A stretch of 64,000 bases of DNA from Xylanimonas allomyrinae (GTDB taxonomy: Bacteria; Actinomycetota; Actinomycetes; Actinomycetales; Cellulomonadaceae): positions 1,984,001-2,048,000 of the forward strand of contig NZ_CP035495.1 in assembly GCF_004135345.1 (NCBI RefSeq), in the 5' to 3' direction. The notes under the pieces are model-generated. The model did no database searches and was not told the origin of the DNA. It was given only the letters and a program-made list of their open reading frames with translations. Below, piece after piece: positions 54,778 through 63,434 of the stretch (positions are counted from its first letter, which is position 1; each line of letters starts with the position of its first letter). The position numbers and the translations under genes were made by a program.

Positions 54778-55260
54778 TCAGTCGCCCGGGCACTCGGCGT
54801 TCGGCGGCGCCGCCCCCGTGAACACCCACCGGCGGTAGGCCAGATACCGGAACGCCGTGCCGAGCACCAGCCCGACGACGTTGGCCGAGATGTTGTCCGC
54901 GAGCTGCGAGCGGAAGCCCAGCACGTAGTGCGACACCGCGAGGCACGCCACCGCGACGAGCATGCCGCCCACGTTGACCACGACGAAGCCCAGCAGCTCA
55001 CGCGCGTGGGTGTCGGTGCGCCGGTCGGAGAACGTCCAGTACCGGTTGCCGAGCCAGGCGACGAGCGTGGCGACGGCCACCGAGACCACCTTGGCGGTGA
55101 TCGGCTTGTGCCCCAGCATCTCCGAGCCGCGGATGAGGTTGAAGATCCCCAGGTCGACGACGTAGGCGACCGCACCGACCGAGCCGAACCTGATCAGCTC
55201 GAGCATCCGCGTCCAGGCACGCCGTCGCAGGTCCGGCTCCTGTGCCGTGGTGCTCGTCAT
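54778..55260 (-). CDS. GtrA-family membrane protein
   Basis: A 160-residue protein with four hydrophobic helices. GtrA signatures are RFGSVGAVAYVVDLG, WLGNRYWTF and FRYLAYRRWVF. The family is implicated in flipping polyprenyl-phosphate-linked sugars in teichoic acid, arabinogalactan or O-antigen modification. It is placed between purK and the histidine kinase and overlaps the latter by 4 bp, so it may be translated with the two-component system. Confidence 0.88.
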   Translation of the reverse strand: MTSTTAQEPDLRRRAWTRMLELIRFGSVGAVAYVVDLGIFNLIRGSEMLGHKPITAKVVSVAVATLVAWLGNRYWTFSDRRTDTHARELLGFVVVNVGGMLVAVACLAVSHYVLGFRSQLADNISANVVGLVLGTAFRYLAYRRWVFTGAAPPNAECPGD

Positions 55261-56600
55261 CCGTCAGTCTCCCGTTCGGCGCCGCCCTCGACGGCCGTGT
55301 GAGGAGATCGTAGTGCCGGGGGGAGCACGACCCTCGGATCGAGCGACTTTGGCACTCCCGCGAGGAACACGGCGAACACCGGCGGACGCCGCTGCGCGAG
55401 CTCCAGCCGACCGCCGTCGGCCGCCGCGAGGTCGCGCGCCAGCGCGAGGCCCAGCCCGGTGCCCGCGCCCGAGGTCGTGCCGCGCTCGAAGATCTTGCCC
55501 GCGAGCTCGTCCGGCACGCCGGGCCCCTCGTCCGTGACCTCGACGGCCACGGCACCCGTGGTTCCCGACGGACGCGAACGCACCGTGGTGGCCCCCTCGC
55601 CGTGGCGCAGCGAGTTCTCCAGCAACGTCGCCAGCACCTGGGCGAGCGCCCCCGGCGTCGCCAGCACGAGCTGGTCGTTCGACACGTCGACGACGAGGCG
55701 GCGGCCCTCGCGAGCGAAGGTCGCGCCCCACTCCTCCTCCTGCTGGCGCACGATGTCGACCAGGCGGACCGGCTCGGTCGTCCCGCCCTGCGTGCGCCGC
55801 GACGCGACGAGCAGGTCGTCGACGACGGCGACCAGCCGCTCGACCTGCTCGAGCGAGATGCGTGCCTCCTCCTGCACCTGCGGGTCCTGCGACGACACCT
55901 GGATCTCCTCCAGGCGCATGGTCAGGGCCGTCAGCGGCGTGCGGAGCTGGTGGGAGGCGTTCGAGGTGAACTGCCTCTCGGCGGCCAGGCGGGCCGCGAG
56001 GCGGTCGCTCGTGCGGGCCAGCTCGGCCGCGACGAGGTCGATCTCCTCGACGCCGCTCGGTTCCAGGCGCGGGCGCACCTGGCCGCTCGCGAGCTGCTCG
56101 GCCGATGCCGCGAGATACACCAGCGGCGCCGCGAGCCGGTTCGCCTGCCACACCGCCATCAGGACGCCCGCGGCGATCGCGACGACGCTCGCGGCGACGA
56201 CCAGCGCCACGAGGTAGGCGGCCCTGATCCACGCCGACCAGCTCGAGACGGTGAGCGAGACGCTCGCACTCAGCGTCGTCGCGTACCCGACGGTCATCGC
56301 CGGTCCGTCGACAGGCTCGCCCGCCTCGACCAGCGTGCCGTCGGGCAGCACCACGCTCACGTAGGCGGGGATGTCACCCGCGCGGCCCTCGACGGCACGC
56401 CGCATCGCCACCTCGGGGATGGGATACCCGCCCTCCTGCGCCGTCTGGACGTTGCTGACCAGGCGGTCGAGACGGTCCGAGAGCCGCTGCCGCTCGTTGT
56501 CCATGACGTACTGCGCACCGAAGATGCCCAGCGGCACCCCGAGCAGCAGGACGGCGACGGCGACCGCGGCGATCGTCGCGAGGAGGACCCTGCGACGCAC
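55257..56600 (-). CDS. sensor histidine kinase (HisKA type)
   Basis: A 447-residue membrane kinase. The first membrane helix (about 8-28) is followed by an extracytoplasmic sensor region (to about 125), a second helix (about 125-150, YLVALVVAASVVAIAAGVLM) and a HAMP-like linker. NASHQLRTPLTALTMRLEE carries the phospho-accepting His. The HATPase domain has NSLRHGEG, DEGPGVPDE and GAGTGLGLALARDL. It phosphorylates the OmpR-type regulator encoded 3 bp upstream. The signal is unknown. The GTG start is at 56600. Confidence 0.9.
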   Translation of the reverse strand: MRRRVLLATIAAVAVAVLLLGVPLGIFGAQYVMDNERQRLSDRLDRLVSNVQTAQEGGYPIPEVAMRRAVEGRAGDIPAYVSVVLPDGTLVEAGEPVDGPAMTVGYATTLSASVSLTVSSWSAWIRAAYLVALVVAASVVAIAAGVLMAVWQANRLAAPLVYLAASAEQLASGQVRPRLEPSGVEEIDLVAAELARTSDRLAARLAAERQFTSNASHQLRTPLTALTMRLEEIQVSSQDPQVQEEARISLEQVERLVAVVDDLLVASRRTQGGTTEPVRLVDIVRQQEEEWGATFAREGRRLVVDVSNDQLVLATPGALAQVLATLLENSLRHGEGATTVRSRPSGTTGAVAVEVTDEGPGVPDELAGKIFERGTTSGAGTGLGLALARDLAAADGGRLELAQRRPPVFAVFLAGVPKSLDPRVVLPPALRSPHTAVEGGAERETDG

Positions 56601-56603
56601 GCG

Positions 56604-57287
56604 TCAGCTCGCTCCGGCCTCGAACCGGAAGCCCAGCCCCCGGACGGTCGAGACGTAACGGGGAGCGTTGGCGTCGTCGCCGAGCTTGCGCCGCAGCCAC
56701 GACACGTGCATGTCGAGGGTCTTCGTCGACCCGACCGGGTCGGAGCCCCACACGTCGCGCATGAGCGTGTCGCGCACGACGACGGAGCCGGCGTTGGCGA
56801 CCAGCACGCGCAGCAGGTCGAACTCCTTGGTGGTCAGGTGCAGCTCCCGCTCGCCCTGGAACGCGCGGTGCGCGGAGACGTCGACGCGCACGTCCTGCGC
56901 GTGCAGCTCCTCCTCGTCGACGACCTCGCCGTGCGTGCGGCGCAGCAGCGCGCGGACGCGGGCCAGGAGCTCGGCAAGACGGAATGGCTTGGTGACGTAG
57001 TCGTCGGCGCCGGCGTCGAGGCCCACCACGAGGTCGACCTCGTCGGCGCGGGCCGTGAGCACGAGGATCGGGACGGTCAGCCCGCTGCCGCGCACCTTGC
57101 GCGCGACGTCGAGCCCGTCCATGTCGGGCAGGCCCAGGTCGAGGACGACGACGTCCGCGGTGCCCGCATGGTCGAGAGCACCTTGACCAGTCCCTTGCAC
57201 GATGACGTCGTAACCCTCACGCGTGAGGGCCCGAGCCAACGGTTCGGCAATCGCCGGGTCGTCCTCTGCTAGCAACACGTGGGTCAT
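56604..57287 (-). CDS. OmpR/PhoB-family response regulator
   Basis: A 227-residue regulator. The receiver domain is at residues 1-115, with acidic pair EDD, phospho-acceptor VVLDLGLPDMDG, LTAR and the YVTKPF lysine. The winged-helix DNA-binding domain follows (about 130-225, ELHLTTKEFDLLRVL, VSWLRRKLGDD, TVRGLGFRFE). The ATG at 57287 lies after GGCGGA; upstream in-frame sequence has no regulator similarity. It is transcribed just ahead of its kinase and divergently from the second two-component system at 57448. Confidence 0.92.
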   Translation of the reverse strand: MTHVLLAEDDPAIAEPLARALTREGYDVIVQGTGQGALDHAGTADVVVLDLGLPDMDGLDVARKVRGSGLTVPILVLTARADEVDLVVGLDAGADDYVTKPFRLAELLARVRALLRRTHGEVVDEEELHAQDVRVDVSAHRAFQGERELHLTTKEFDLLRVLVANAGSVVVRDTLMRDVWGSDPVGSTKTLDMHVSWLRRKLGDDANAPRYVSTVRGLGFRFEAGAS

Positions 57288-57435
57288 TCCGCCATGGTAG
57301 CGGCATCGCGCCTGGCGACAGCCCTCGACTGCGGCGCCACGCCGGGACCCTGGCCGCGCGCACACCCGACCCCAGGGGGAGGATCGCGCGCGCCGGACCA
57401 TCCCCTGGTCTGACGCGCTTCCGCCGCGCGCCCCC

Positions 57436-57441
57436 TAGCCT
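57436..57441 (+). promoter_or_regulatory. candidate -10 box (TAGCCT) for the NarL-type kinase gene
   Basis: TAGCCT exactly 6 bp before the ATG at 57448 and no Shine-Dalgarno, suggesting a leaderless transcript. It has the same box and spacing as the module A and B promoters. Confidence 0.45.
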
Positions 57442-57447
57442 CGGGGC

Positions 57448-58824
57448 ATGGGCTGGTACGAGCGGATGCAGCGCTGGGCGGAGGCGCACCGCTTCGGCGT
57501 CGACATCACCGCCACGCTGGTGCTCGGCCTGCCCGCCGCGGCGCTCTCGTGGGGCTTCGCCGGCGGCGGGGTCCTGTTCGATCTGAGCTGGTGGAGCGGG
57601 CGCGCGAGCCTCGTGCTGACGCTGGCCCTCATCGTGCCTCTCGCGTGGCGGCGCGTGCGGCCCGTGCACTCGACCGCGGTGATCGCCGTCGTCGCCGTCG
57701 CGCACGTCGTGGTCGGCGTCCCGATGATCTTCCCCGCCGACCTCGCCATCCTCGTCGCGCTCTACTCGGTGACGGTCAACGGTCCCGTCTGGGCGCACCG
57801 GGCAGCCCTCGCGACAGCGATGTGCGGGGCCGGGCTGCTCGGCCTCGCCGTGCTCCGCGCCGGCCAGTGGTCGAGCACCTACCTGGACCAGGCGGTCACC
57901 TTCTCCGTGTTCGCCGCGATCGCCGCGTTCGCCGCCTGGGCGTTCGGGCTCGTGCGCCGCTCACGGCGGGAGATGCTGGAGACCCTGCGCGACCGCGCGC
58001 GCAGGCTGGAGATCGAGCGCGACCAGCAGGCCCAGATCGCGACCGCCGCCGAGCGCGCGCGCATCGCCCGTGAGCTGCACGACATCGTCGCCCACTCGCT
58101 GTCCGTCGTCATCGCGCAGGCCGACGGCGGACGGTACGCCGCCGCGAGCGACCCCGACGCCGCGGGGCGGTCGCTCGGCGTGATCGCCGAGACCGGTCGC
58201 GCCGCGCTCGCCGACATGCGCCGGCTGCTGGGCGTGCTGCGGTCCGACGACGGTCCCGGAGGCGGGCGCGCACCCCGGGCGCCCCAGCCGGGGATGAGGA
58301 CGGCGGGCGCGACGACGGGCGGCGCCGCACCGCCGTCTGCGGACGGCGCGGGCGGCATCGCTTCCCCGCCCGACGACGCCAGCCTCGAGTCCCTCCTCGA
58401 CCAGGCGCGGGCTGCCGGAGCGCGCGTGTCTTTCGTGCGGGTCGGCGATCCGCGACGCCTGCCACCGGGCGCCGGCCTGACGTTGCACCGTGTGTGCCAG
58501 GAGGCGCTGACCAACGTGCGCAAGCACGCCGGGCCCGACGTGTCGGTGACCGTCGTCATGCGCTGGAGCCGCCAGGGCGTCGAGCTGGAGGTGTCCGACG
58601 ACGGACGCGGCGCGGCGGGCGAAGACGCCCCGGGTGCGGCGCCGGGCTACGGTCTGCTCGGCATGCGTGAGCGCGCCACGCTGTTCGGCGGCACGGTCAC
58701 CGCAGGGCCACGGCCCGGCGGCGGGTGGCGGGTGCGGTTCACGCTGCCGCTGCCGCCCGACGCGCGCGACGGGGACCCGGCACCCGACGTGACCGATCAG
58801 ACGACCGCGCAGACGAAGGGGTGA
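57448..58824 (+). CDS. sensor histidine kinase (HisKA_3, NarL/LiaS type)
   Basis: A 458-residue kinase with about five N-terminal membrane helices and a short coiled linker. The dimerisation segment ERARIARELHDIVAHSLSVV contains the phospho-accepting His. A Gly/Ala-rich insert follows (about 270-310), then a HATPase domain (VCQEALTNVRKHAG, VSDDGRGAAGE, GYGLLGMRERATLFGG). This is the actinobacterial kinase type that pairs with LuxR-like regulators. The regulator gene follows 7 bp downstream, and an FtsX-type ABC transporter beyond it is a probable target or sensor partner (inference). Confidence 0.9.
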   Translation: MGWYERMQRWAEAHRFGVDITATLVLGLPAAALSWGFAGGGVLFDLSWWSGRASLVLTLALIVPLAWRRVRPVHSTAVIAVVAVAHVVVGVPMIFPADLAILVALYSVTVNGPVWAHRAALATAMCGAGLLGLAVLRAGQWSSTYLDQAVTFSVFAAIAAFAAWAFGLVRRSRREMLETLRDRARRLEIERDQQAQIATAAERARIARELHDIVAHSLSVVIAQADGGRYAAASDPDAAGRSLGVIAETGRAALADMRRLLGVLRSDDGPGGGRAPRAPQPGMRTAGATTGGAAPPSADGAGGIASPPDDASLESLLDQARAAGARVSFVRVGDPRRLPPGAGLTLHRVCQEALTNVRKHAGPDVSVTVVMRWSRQGVELEVSDDGRGAAGEDAPGAAPGYGLLGMRERATLFGGTVTAGPRPGGGWRVRFTLPLPPDARDGDPAPDVTDQTTAQTKG

Positions 58825-58831
58825 CCAGAGA

Positions 58832-59599
58832 ATGGAGACCGTGAACCCGGCGAACGGCACTGTCGGCCCTGTTGGCTCTGTCGGCTCTGTCGGCACCGGC
58901 GGCCCGGACGAGGCCGCGAGCGCCGACGCCCCGGTACGGGTCGTGCTGGTCGACGACCAGCAGCTCGTCCGCGCGGGGTTCCGCATGGTGATCGACTCGC
59001 AGCCGGACCTGAGGGTCGTCGCCGAGGCGGGCGACGGCGTCGAGGCGCTGCGGGTCCTGGCGCGCGAGCGCGCCGACGTCGTGCTCATGGACGTGCGCAT
59101 GCCCCGCATGGACGGGCTGGCCGCGACGGCACGGCTGACCGAGGCGCCCGACGCGCCGCGCGTCGTCGTGCTGACGACGTTCGATCTGGACGAGTACGTG
59201 CTCGAGGCGATCCGCTCCGGGGCGTCGGGGTTCCTGCTCAAGGACGCGCCGCCCGAGGAGATGCTGTCGGCGATCCGCACGGTGCACCGGGGTGACGCGG
59301 TGATCGCGCCGTCGTCGACGCGGCGGCTGCTGGAGCACCTGGTGACGGCGTTGCCGGAGCCTCCCGACGGCGCCTCGCCCGCGCACGAGGCGCTCGCGAC
59401 GCTCACCGACCGCGAGCGCGAGGTGCTGGTGCTCATGGCCAGGGGCCGCTCGAACACCGAGATCGCCTCCGACCTGTTCGTGGCCGAGGCGACCGTCAAG
59501 ACGCATGTGGGTCGCATCCTGGCGAAGCTGGGTGCGCGCGACCGCGTCCAGGCCGTGGTGCTGGCCTACGAGACGCGCCTGGTCCGCCCGACGGCGTAG
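58832..59599 (+). CDS. LuxR/NarL-family response regulator
   Basis: A 255-residue protein with a Gly/Val/Ser-rich N-terminal extension of about 28 residues. The receiver domain (about 30-150) shows LVDDQQLVRAGF, VLMDVRMPRMDG with the phospho-acceptor Asp, and FLLKDAPPEE. The LuxR-type helix-turn-helix (about 190-250) shows LTDREREVLVLMARG, NTEIASDLFVAEATVKTHV. It is co-transcribed with its kinase and likely controls the ABC transporter genes that follow 185 bp downstream. Confidence 0.92.
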   Translation: METVNPANGTVGPVGSVGSVGTGGPDEAASADAPVRVVLVDDQQLVRAGFRMVIDSQPDLRVVAEAGDGVEALRVLARERADVVLMDVRMPRMDGLAATARLTEAPDAPRVVVLTTFDLDEYVLEAIRSGASGFLLKDAPPEEMLSAIRTVHRGDAVIAPSSTRRLLEHLVTALPEPPDGASPAHEALATLTDREREVLVLMARGRSNTEIASDLFVAEATVKTHVGRILAKLGARDRVQAVVLAYETRLVRPTA

Positions 59600-59734
59600 G
59601 CCGGGCGCGCGGCTGGGTCGCAGGCCGGGATCACGACCCGGGATGACGGCCTCGCCCGCGGGTCCACCCGGGGGATGACCCGGGCGCCGCGAGGACCAGA
59701 CCGAGGGGCGACGACCGGCGGCACGTCCGTTCAT

Positions 59735-59740
59735 TAGCGT
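59735..59740 (+). promoter_or_regulatory. possible -10 box (TAGCGT) upstream of the ABC transporter
   Basis: TAGCGT 44 bp before the GTG at 59785, in the 185-bp gap after the response regulator gene. The rest of the gap is GC-rich with no evident gene. Candidate target region for the adjacent LuxR-type regulator. Confidence 0.3.
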
Positions 59741-59784
59741 CGACGTGACCTGATCGACCCGCGACCTTGAAACCGGAGCTTCCC

Positions 59785-60621
59785 GTGGACACCACCGTGT
59801 TCGTCCCGCTCGTCGAAGGCGCGTCGCGCGCCGACGGCGCCCGCACCGTTGCCGCCGTCCGTGCTCGCACGCTGGCCAAGACCTACGGCCGGGGCGCCGC
59901 CGAGGTGCGCGCTCTCGACGCCGTGGACGTCGACTTCGAGGCCGGCCGCTTCACCGCGATCATGGGCCCGTCCGGCTCGGGCAAGTCGACCCTCATGCAC
60001 CTGCTCGCCGGGCTCGACTCGGCCACGAGCGGTCAGGCGTTCATCGGCACGACGGAGATCACCGGCCTGGGCGACAAGGAGCTGACGCTGCTGCGCCGCA
60101 AGCGCGTCGGGTTCGTGTTCCAGCAGTTCAACCTGCTGCCGATGTTCACGGCCGAGAAGAACATCACGCTGCCCGTCGAGCTCGCGGGCGGGGCCGTCGA
60201 TCGCGAGTGGTTCGCGACGCTGACCCGCACGCTGGGCATCTCGGACCGCCTGGAGCACCGGCCGTCCGAGATGTCCGGCGGCCAGCAGCAGCGCGTCGCC
60301 ATCGCACGCGCGCTCATCGCCAAGCCCGACGTCGTCTTCGCCGACGAGCCCACGGGCAACCTCGACTCGCGCAGCGGCGCCCAGGTGCTCAGCTTCCTGC
60401 GGCGGTCGGTGCGCGAGCTGGGCCGCACGATCATCATGGTCACGCACGACCCGGCCGCGGCCGCGTACGCCGACCGCGTCATCCTGCTGGCCGACGGCCG
60501 CATCGCCGGCGAGATCACCGACCCCACGCCCGAGGCCGTGCTCGCCGGCCTCGACGCGCTGCGCTCGCTCGAAGAGCCCCTCGACGGGTCCGGCGACGCG
60601 ACCACGACGGCGGGTGCGTGA
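59785..60621 (+). CDS. ABC transporter ATP-binding protein (LolD/MacB type)
   Basis: A 278-residue ATPase. Walker A is GPSGSGKST, followed by the MacB/LolD-like FVFQQFNLLPMFTAEKN Q-loop, signature MSGGQQQRVAIARAL, Walker B VVFADEPTGNLDS and H-loop VTHDP. The GTG at 59785 has GGAG 6 bp upstream; a TTG at 59767 is possible. It powers the FtsX-like permease encoded immediately downstream (overlapping start). Such pairs export antimicrobial peptides, lipids or act as mechanotransmitters of the MacB class. Confidence 0.92.
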   Translation: MDTTVFVPLVEGASRADGARTVAAVRARTLAKTYGRGAAEVRALDAVDVDFEAGRFTAIMGPSGSGKSTLMHLLAGLDSATSGQAFIGTTEITGLGDKELTLLRRKRVGFVFQQFNLLPMFTAEKNITLPVELAGGAVDREWFATLTRTLGISDRLEHRPSEMSGGQQQRVAIARALIAKPDVVFADEPTGNLDSRSGAQVLSFLRRSVRELGRTIIMVTHDPAAAAYADRVILLADGRIAGEITDPTPEAVLAGLDALRSLEEPLDGSGDATTTAGA

Positions 60622-63188
60622 TGCTGCGCCTCACCCTGGCGCAGATGCGCCGCAGCATCGGGCGGCTCACCGCCGCCGGCATCGCCATCGTCATCGGCAC
60701 GGCGTTCGTCGCCGCGACGCTCCTGGCCGGCGGTCTCATCACCCGTTCCACCTACGACTCCATCGCAGCCCAGTACGCGTCCGCCGACCTCGTCGTCGAG
60801 GCGCCGCCCGGCGCGTCGCTGACAAAGGCCCAGCTCGACTCGATCCGCACGACGGCGGGCGTGGCCGCCGCCGCCGACCAGTTCGAGGCTGCCGAGTGGT
60901 TCGAGCAGGGCAACCGCACCATCTACCAGCGGACGATCGGCACGACCGACCCTCGCCTCATGCCGCTCACGCTGGCCGAGGGCGCCTGGCCCAGCGGGCC
61001 CGGCGAGGTCGCGCTCCCGCCCGACCTCGCACGGCGCCTGAACACGAGCGTCGGCGGGACGGTCGGCATGTCCGAGTACGACGAGGACGGCGAGGCGACG
61101 ACCGGACAGGTCATGGTCACCGGTCTGGTCGAGGACCCCAAGGGCGCGTTCGGCGCGCAGGGCGGCGCGGCCGTCATCGACAGCGCCACCCTGCACGCCC
61201 GCGCGGCACCCGTCACCCAGGTCGCGGTGCTGCTGGCCGACGGCGCCTCGCTGGCGCAGGTCCGCGACGCGCTCGACCAGGCCCTGCCCAGCGGCGTCGG
61301 CGTCGTCACCCCGCACGAGCACGCGGCCGCCACCGCCCGCGCGATGACCGGAGGCCAGGACGTCATCTTCCTCGTCTTCGTGCTGACGTTCGCCGCGATC
61401 GCGCTGCTCGTGGCCGGGCTCGTCATCACCAACACGTTCCAGGTGCTGGTCGCCCAGCGCACGCGCACGCTCGCGATGCTGCGCGCCGTCGGCGCCGGCA
61501 AGCGGCAGGTCGGCGCGGGCGTGCTGCTGGAGGCGGCGCTGCTGGGCGTGGTCGCCTCGGCCACCGGGGTCGCCGTGGGCTGCGGGCTGGGGCAGGCCGC
61601 GCTCCTGGTCGCGGGCGCCGGGGACGGCGCCGCGACCCTGCCGTCGGCCATCACCGTGACCTGGCAGGTGGTGGTGATCCCGTTGCTGGTCGGGACGGCG
61701 GTGACCGTGCTCGCCGCGCTCGTGCCGGCGCGCGCGGCGACGCGCGTCGCACCGCTCGCGGCGCTGCGCCCCGACACCGGCCCCTCGGTCGAGAAGGGTT
61801 CGGGCGGGCGCGTGCGGCTCGTGCTGTCGCTGCTCGCGATCGTCGGCGGCCTGGGCCTGCTGGGCGGCGGCGTCGCGCTCGGCCTCCTCGCCGACCAGCC
61901 CGACTACGGCCTCGTGCTGGGGATCGCGGGCGGCGCCACGTCGTTCGTCGGCGTGGCCGTCTCGGCGGTGTTCTGGCTGCCGCGGGTGGCGTCGGCCGCC
62001 GGGCGCCTCGTCGGCCTCACCGGGCCGACGGCGCGCCTGGCCGCCGCGAACACGCTGCGCAACCCGCGGCGCACGGCGACGACGTCGACCGCCCTGCTCA
62101 TCGGCGTCACGCTCGTGGCCATGATGTCGACGGGCGCGGCCAGCGCGCGGGCGAGCCTCGACGCGATGCTCGACGGCCGCTTCCCGGTGGACGTCCTGAT
62201 CGCATCAGGCACCATGGACGACGACGGCCCGGTGTCCCTGCCTGCGAGCATCGTCGCGGCGGTCGAGGGGTCCGAAGGGGTGACGTCGGTGGCCCAGCCT
62301 GCGTCCGCGGAGGTCACCATCGACCGGTACTTCGACGCCGACGGCAACGTCGTCACCGGCCACGCGCCCGAGGGCGTACGCAGTCTCGAGGCCACGGTGA
62401 CCGGCGTCGACCCGGCCGCGGCACAGCGCACGCTCGCGGACCGGTCCGCACTCGACGCGCTCACCCCCGGAACCGTCGTCGTAGGCACCCACACCGCCGA
62501 CGCGTGGTCGCTCGCCGACGGCGACCGGATCACGCTGCGGGGCGCCGACGGCTCGGCGGAGCTGACGGTGGCCGTCGCCCCGGTCGACCAGCTCGCACCG
62601 CTGATGGTCGTTCCCGCCGACCTGTCGGCCATCGACACGCACCCGGACACCTCGACCCTGTGGGTCTCGCTGTCCGGTGACGCGGCCGCGGTCGGCAACG
62701 TCCAGGACGCCGTCGCAGACACCGGCGAGCCGGCCTCGGTCGAGGGTGCCGCGATCGACCGGGCCACGTTCGACCAGGTCATCGACACCGCGCTCGGCAT
62801 CGTCGTCGGGCTGCTCGCCGTCGCCGTCGTCATCGCGCTCATCGGCGTGGCGAACACGCTCTCGCTGAGCGTGCTGGAGCGGCGCCGCGAGTCGGCGACG
62901 CTGCGCGCGATCGGCGTCACCCGCGGGCAGCTGCGGTGGATGCTGGCGGTCGAGGGCATGCTCATCGCGGGCGTCGGGGCGGTGCTCGGCATCGTGCTCG
63001 GGCTCGTGTACGGGTGGGCGGGGTCGCTCACCGTCCTGAGCTCCATCGGGCCGATCGAGCTGTCCGTGCCGTGGCGGGACGTCGCGCTGGTCGCCGTGAT
63101 CGCGCTGGCGGCGGGGCTGGTCGCATCGGTCGCACCGGGACGGTCGGCGGCCCGGCCGTCGCCGGTGGCGGCGCTCGCCACCGAGTAG
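60621..63188 (+). CDS. FtsX/MacB-type ABC transporter permease
   Basis: An 855-residue permease with the double FtsX layout: an N-terminal helix (about 15-40), a large extracytoplasmic domain (about 45-240), and three helices (about 250-400). Two further helices (about 400-455), a second extracytoplasmic domain (about 510-715) and three C-terminal helices (about 720-845) follow, with the conserved LERRRESATLRAIGVTRGQL segment. A matching QRTRTLAMLRAVGAGKRQV follows the first set. The ATG overlaps the ATPase stop. The substrate is unknown. Two hairpins follow the stop. Confidence 0.92.
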   Translation: MLRLTLAQMRRSIGRLTAAGIAIVIGTAFVAATLLAGGLITRSTYDSIAAQYASADLVVEAPPGASLTKAQLDSIRTTAGVAAAADQFEAAEWFEQGNRTIYQRTIGTTDPRLMPLTLAEGAWPSGPGEVALPPDLARRLNTSVGGTVGMSEYDEDGEATTGQVMVTGLVEDPKGAFGAQGGAAVIDSATLHARAAPVTQVAVLLADGASLAQVRDALDQALPSGVGVVTPHEHAAATARAMTGGQDVIFLVFVLTFAAIALLVAGLVITNTFQVLVAQRTRTLAMLRAVGAGKRQVGAGVLLEAALLGVVASATGVAVGCGLGQAALLVAGAGDGAATLPSAITVTWQVVVIPLLVGTAVTVLAALVPARAATRVAPLAALRPDTGPSVEKGSGGRVRLVLSLLAIVGGLGLLGGGVALGLLADQPDYGLVLGIAGGATSFVGVAVSAVFWLPRVASAAGRLVGLTGPTARLAAANTLRNPRRTATTSTALLIGVTLVAMMSTGAASARASLDAMLDGRFPVDVLIASGTMDDDGPVSLPASIVAAVEGSEGVTSVAQPASAEVTIDRYFDADGNVVTGHAPEGVRSLEATVTGVDPAAAQRTLADRSALDALTPGTVVVGTHTADAWSLADGDRITLRGADGSAELTVAVAPVDQLAPLMVVPADLSAIDTHPDTSTLWVSLSGDAAAVGNVQDAVADTGEPASVEGAAIDRATFDQVIDTALGIVVGLLAVAVVIALIGVANTLSLSVLERRRESATLRAIGVTRGQLRWMLAVEGMLIAGVGAVLGIVLGLVYGWAGSLTVLSSIGPIELSVPWRDVALVAVIALAAGLVASVAPGRSAARPSPVAALATE

Positions 63189-63252
63189 CGCCCCGCGCGG
63201 GGTGCGTGCCGCGGGGCTTCCGTCGTGGCACCCACCCGCTGCCGGCAGCCCG

Positions 63253-63295
63253 CGCGCGTGCGGCCCTCGGCCTCCTGGCCGGGGCCGCACGCGCG
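63253..63295 (+). terminator. hairpin terminator after the ABC transporter
   Basis: A perfect 14-bp stem, CGCGCGTGCGGCCC and its complement, around a 15-base loop. It sits in the 246-bp gap before the next gene. A smaller GCCCCGC/GCGGGGC hairpin begins right after the permease stop. Confidence 0.7.
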
Positions 63296-63434
63296 TCCAC
63301 GGCACGCCCGTGACTCTCGTCCGGTCCCCCGGCGGCGGCGCACCGCCCGTGGCGTCGCTGGGGACGCGCGCCCCGGGCCGAGTTGTCCACAGGCCGCCCG
63401 CGGGAGTCGCCCGCAACGCGACATCCTGTCCGGC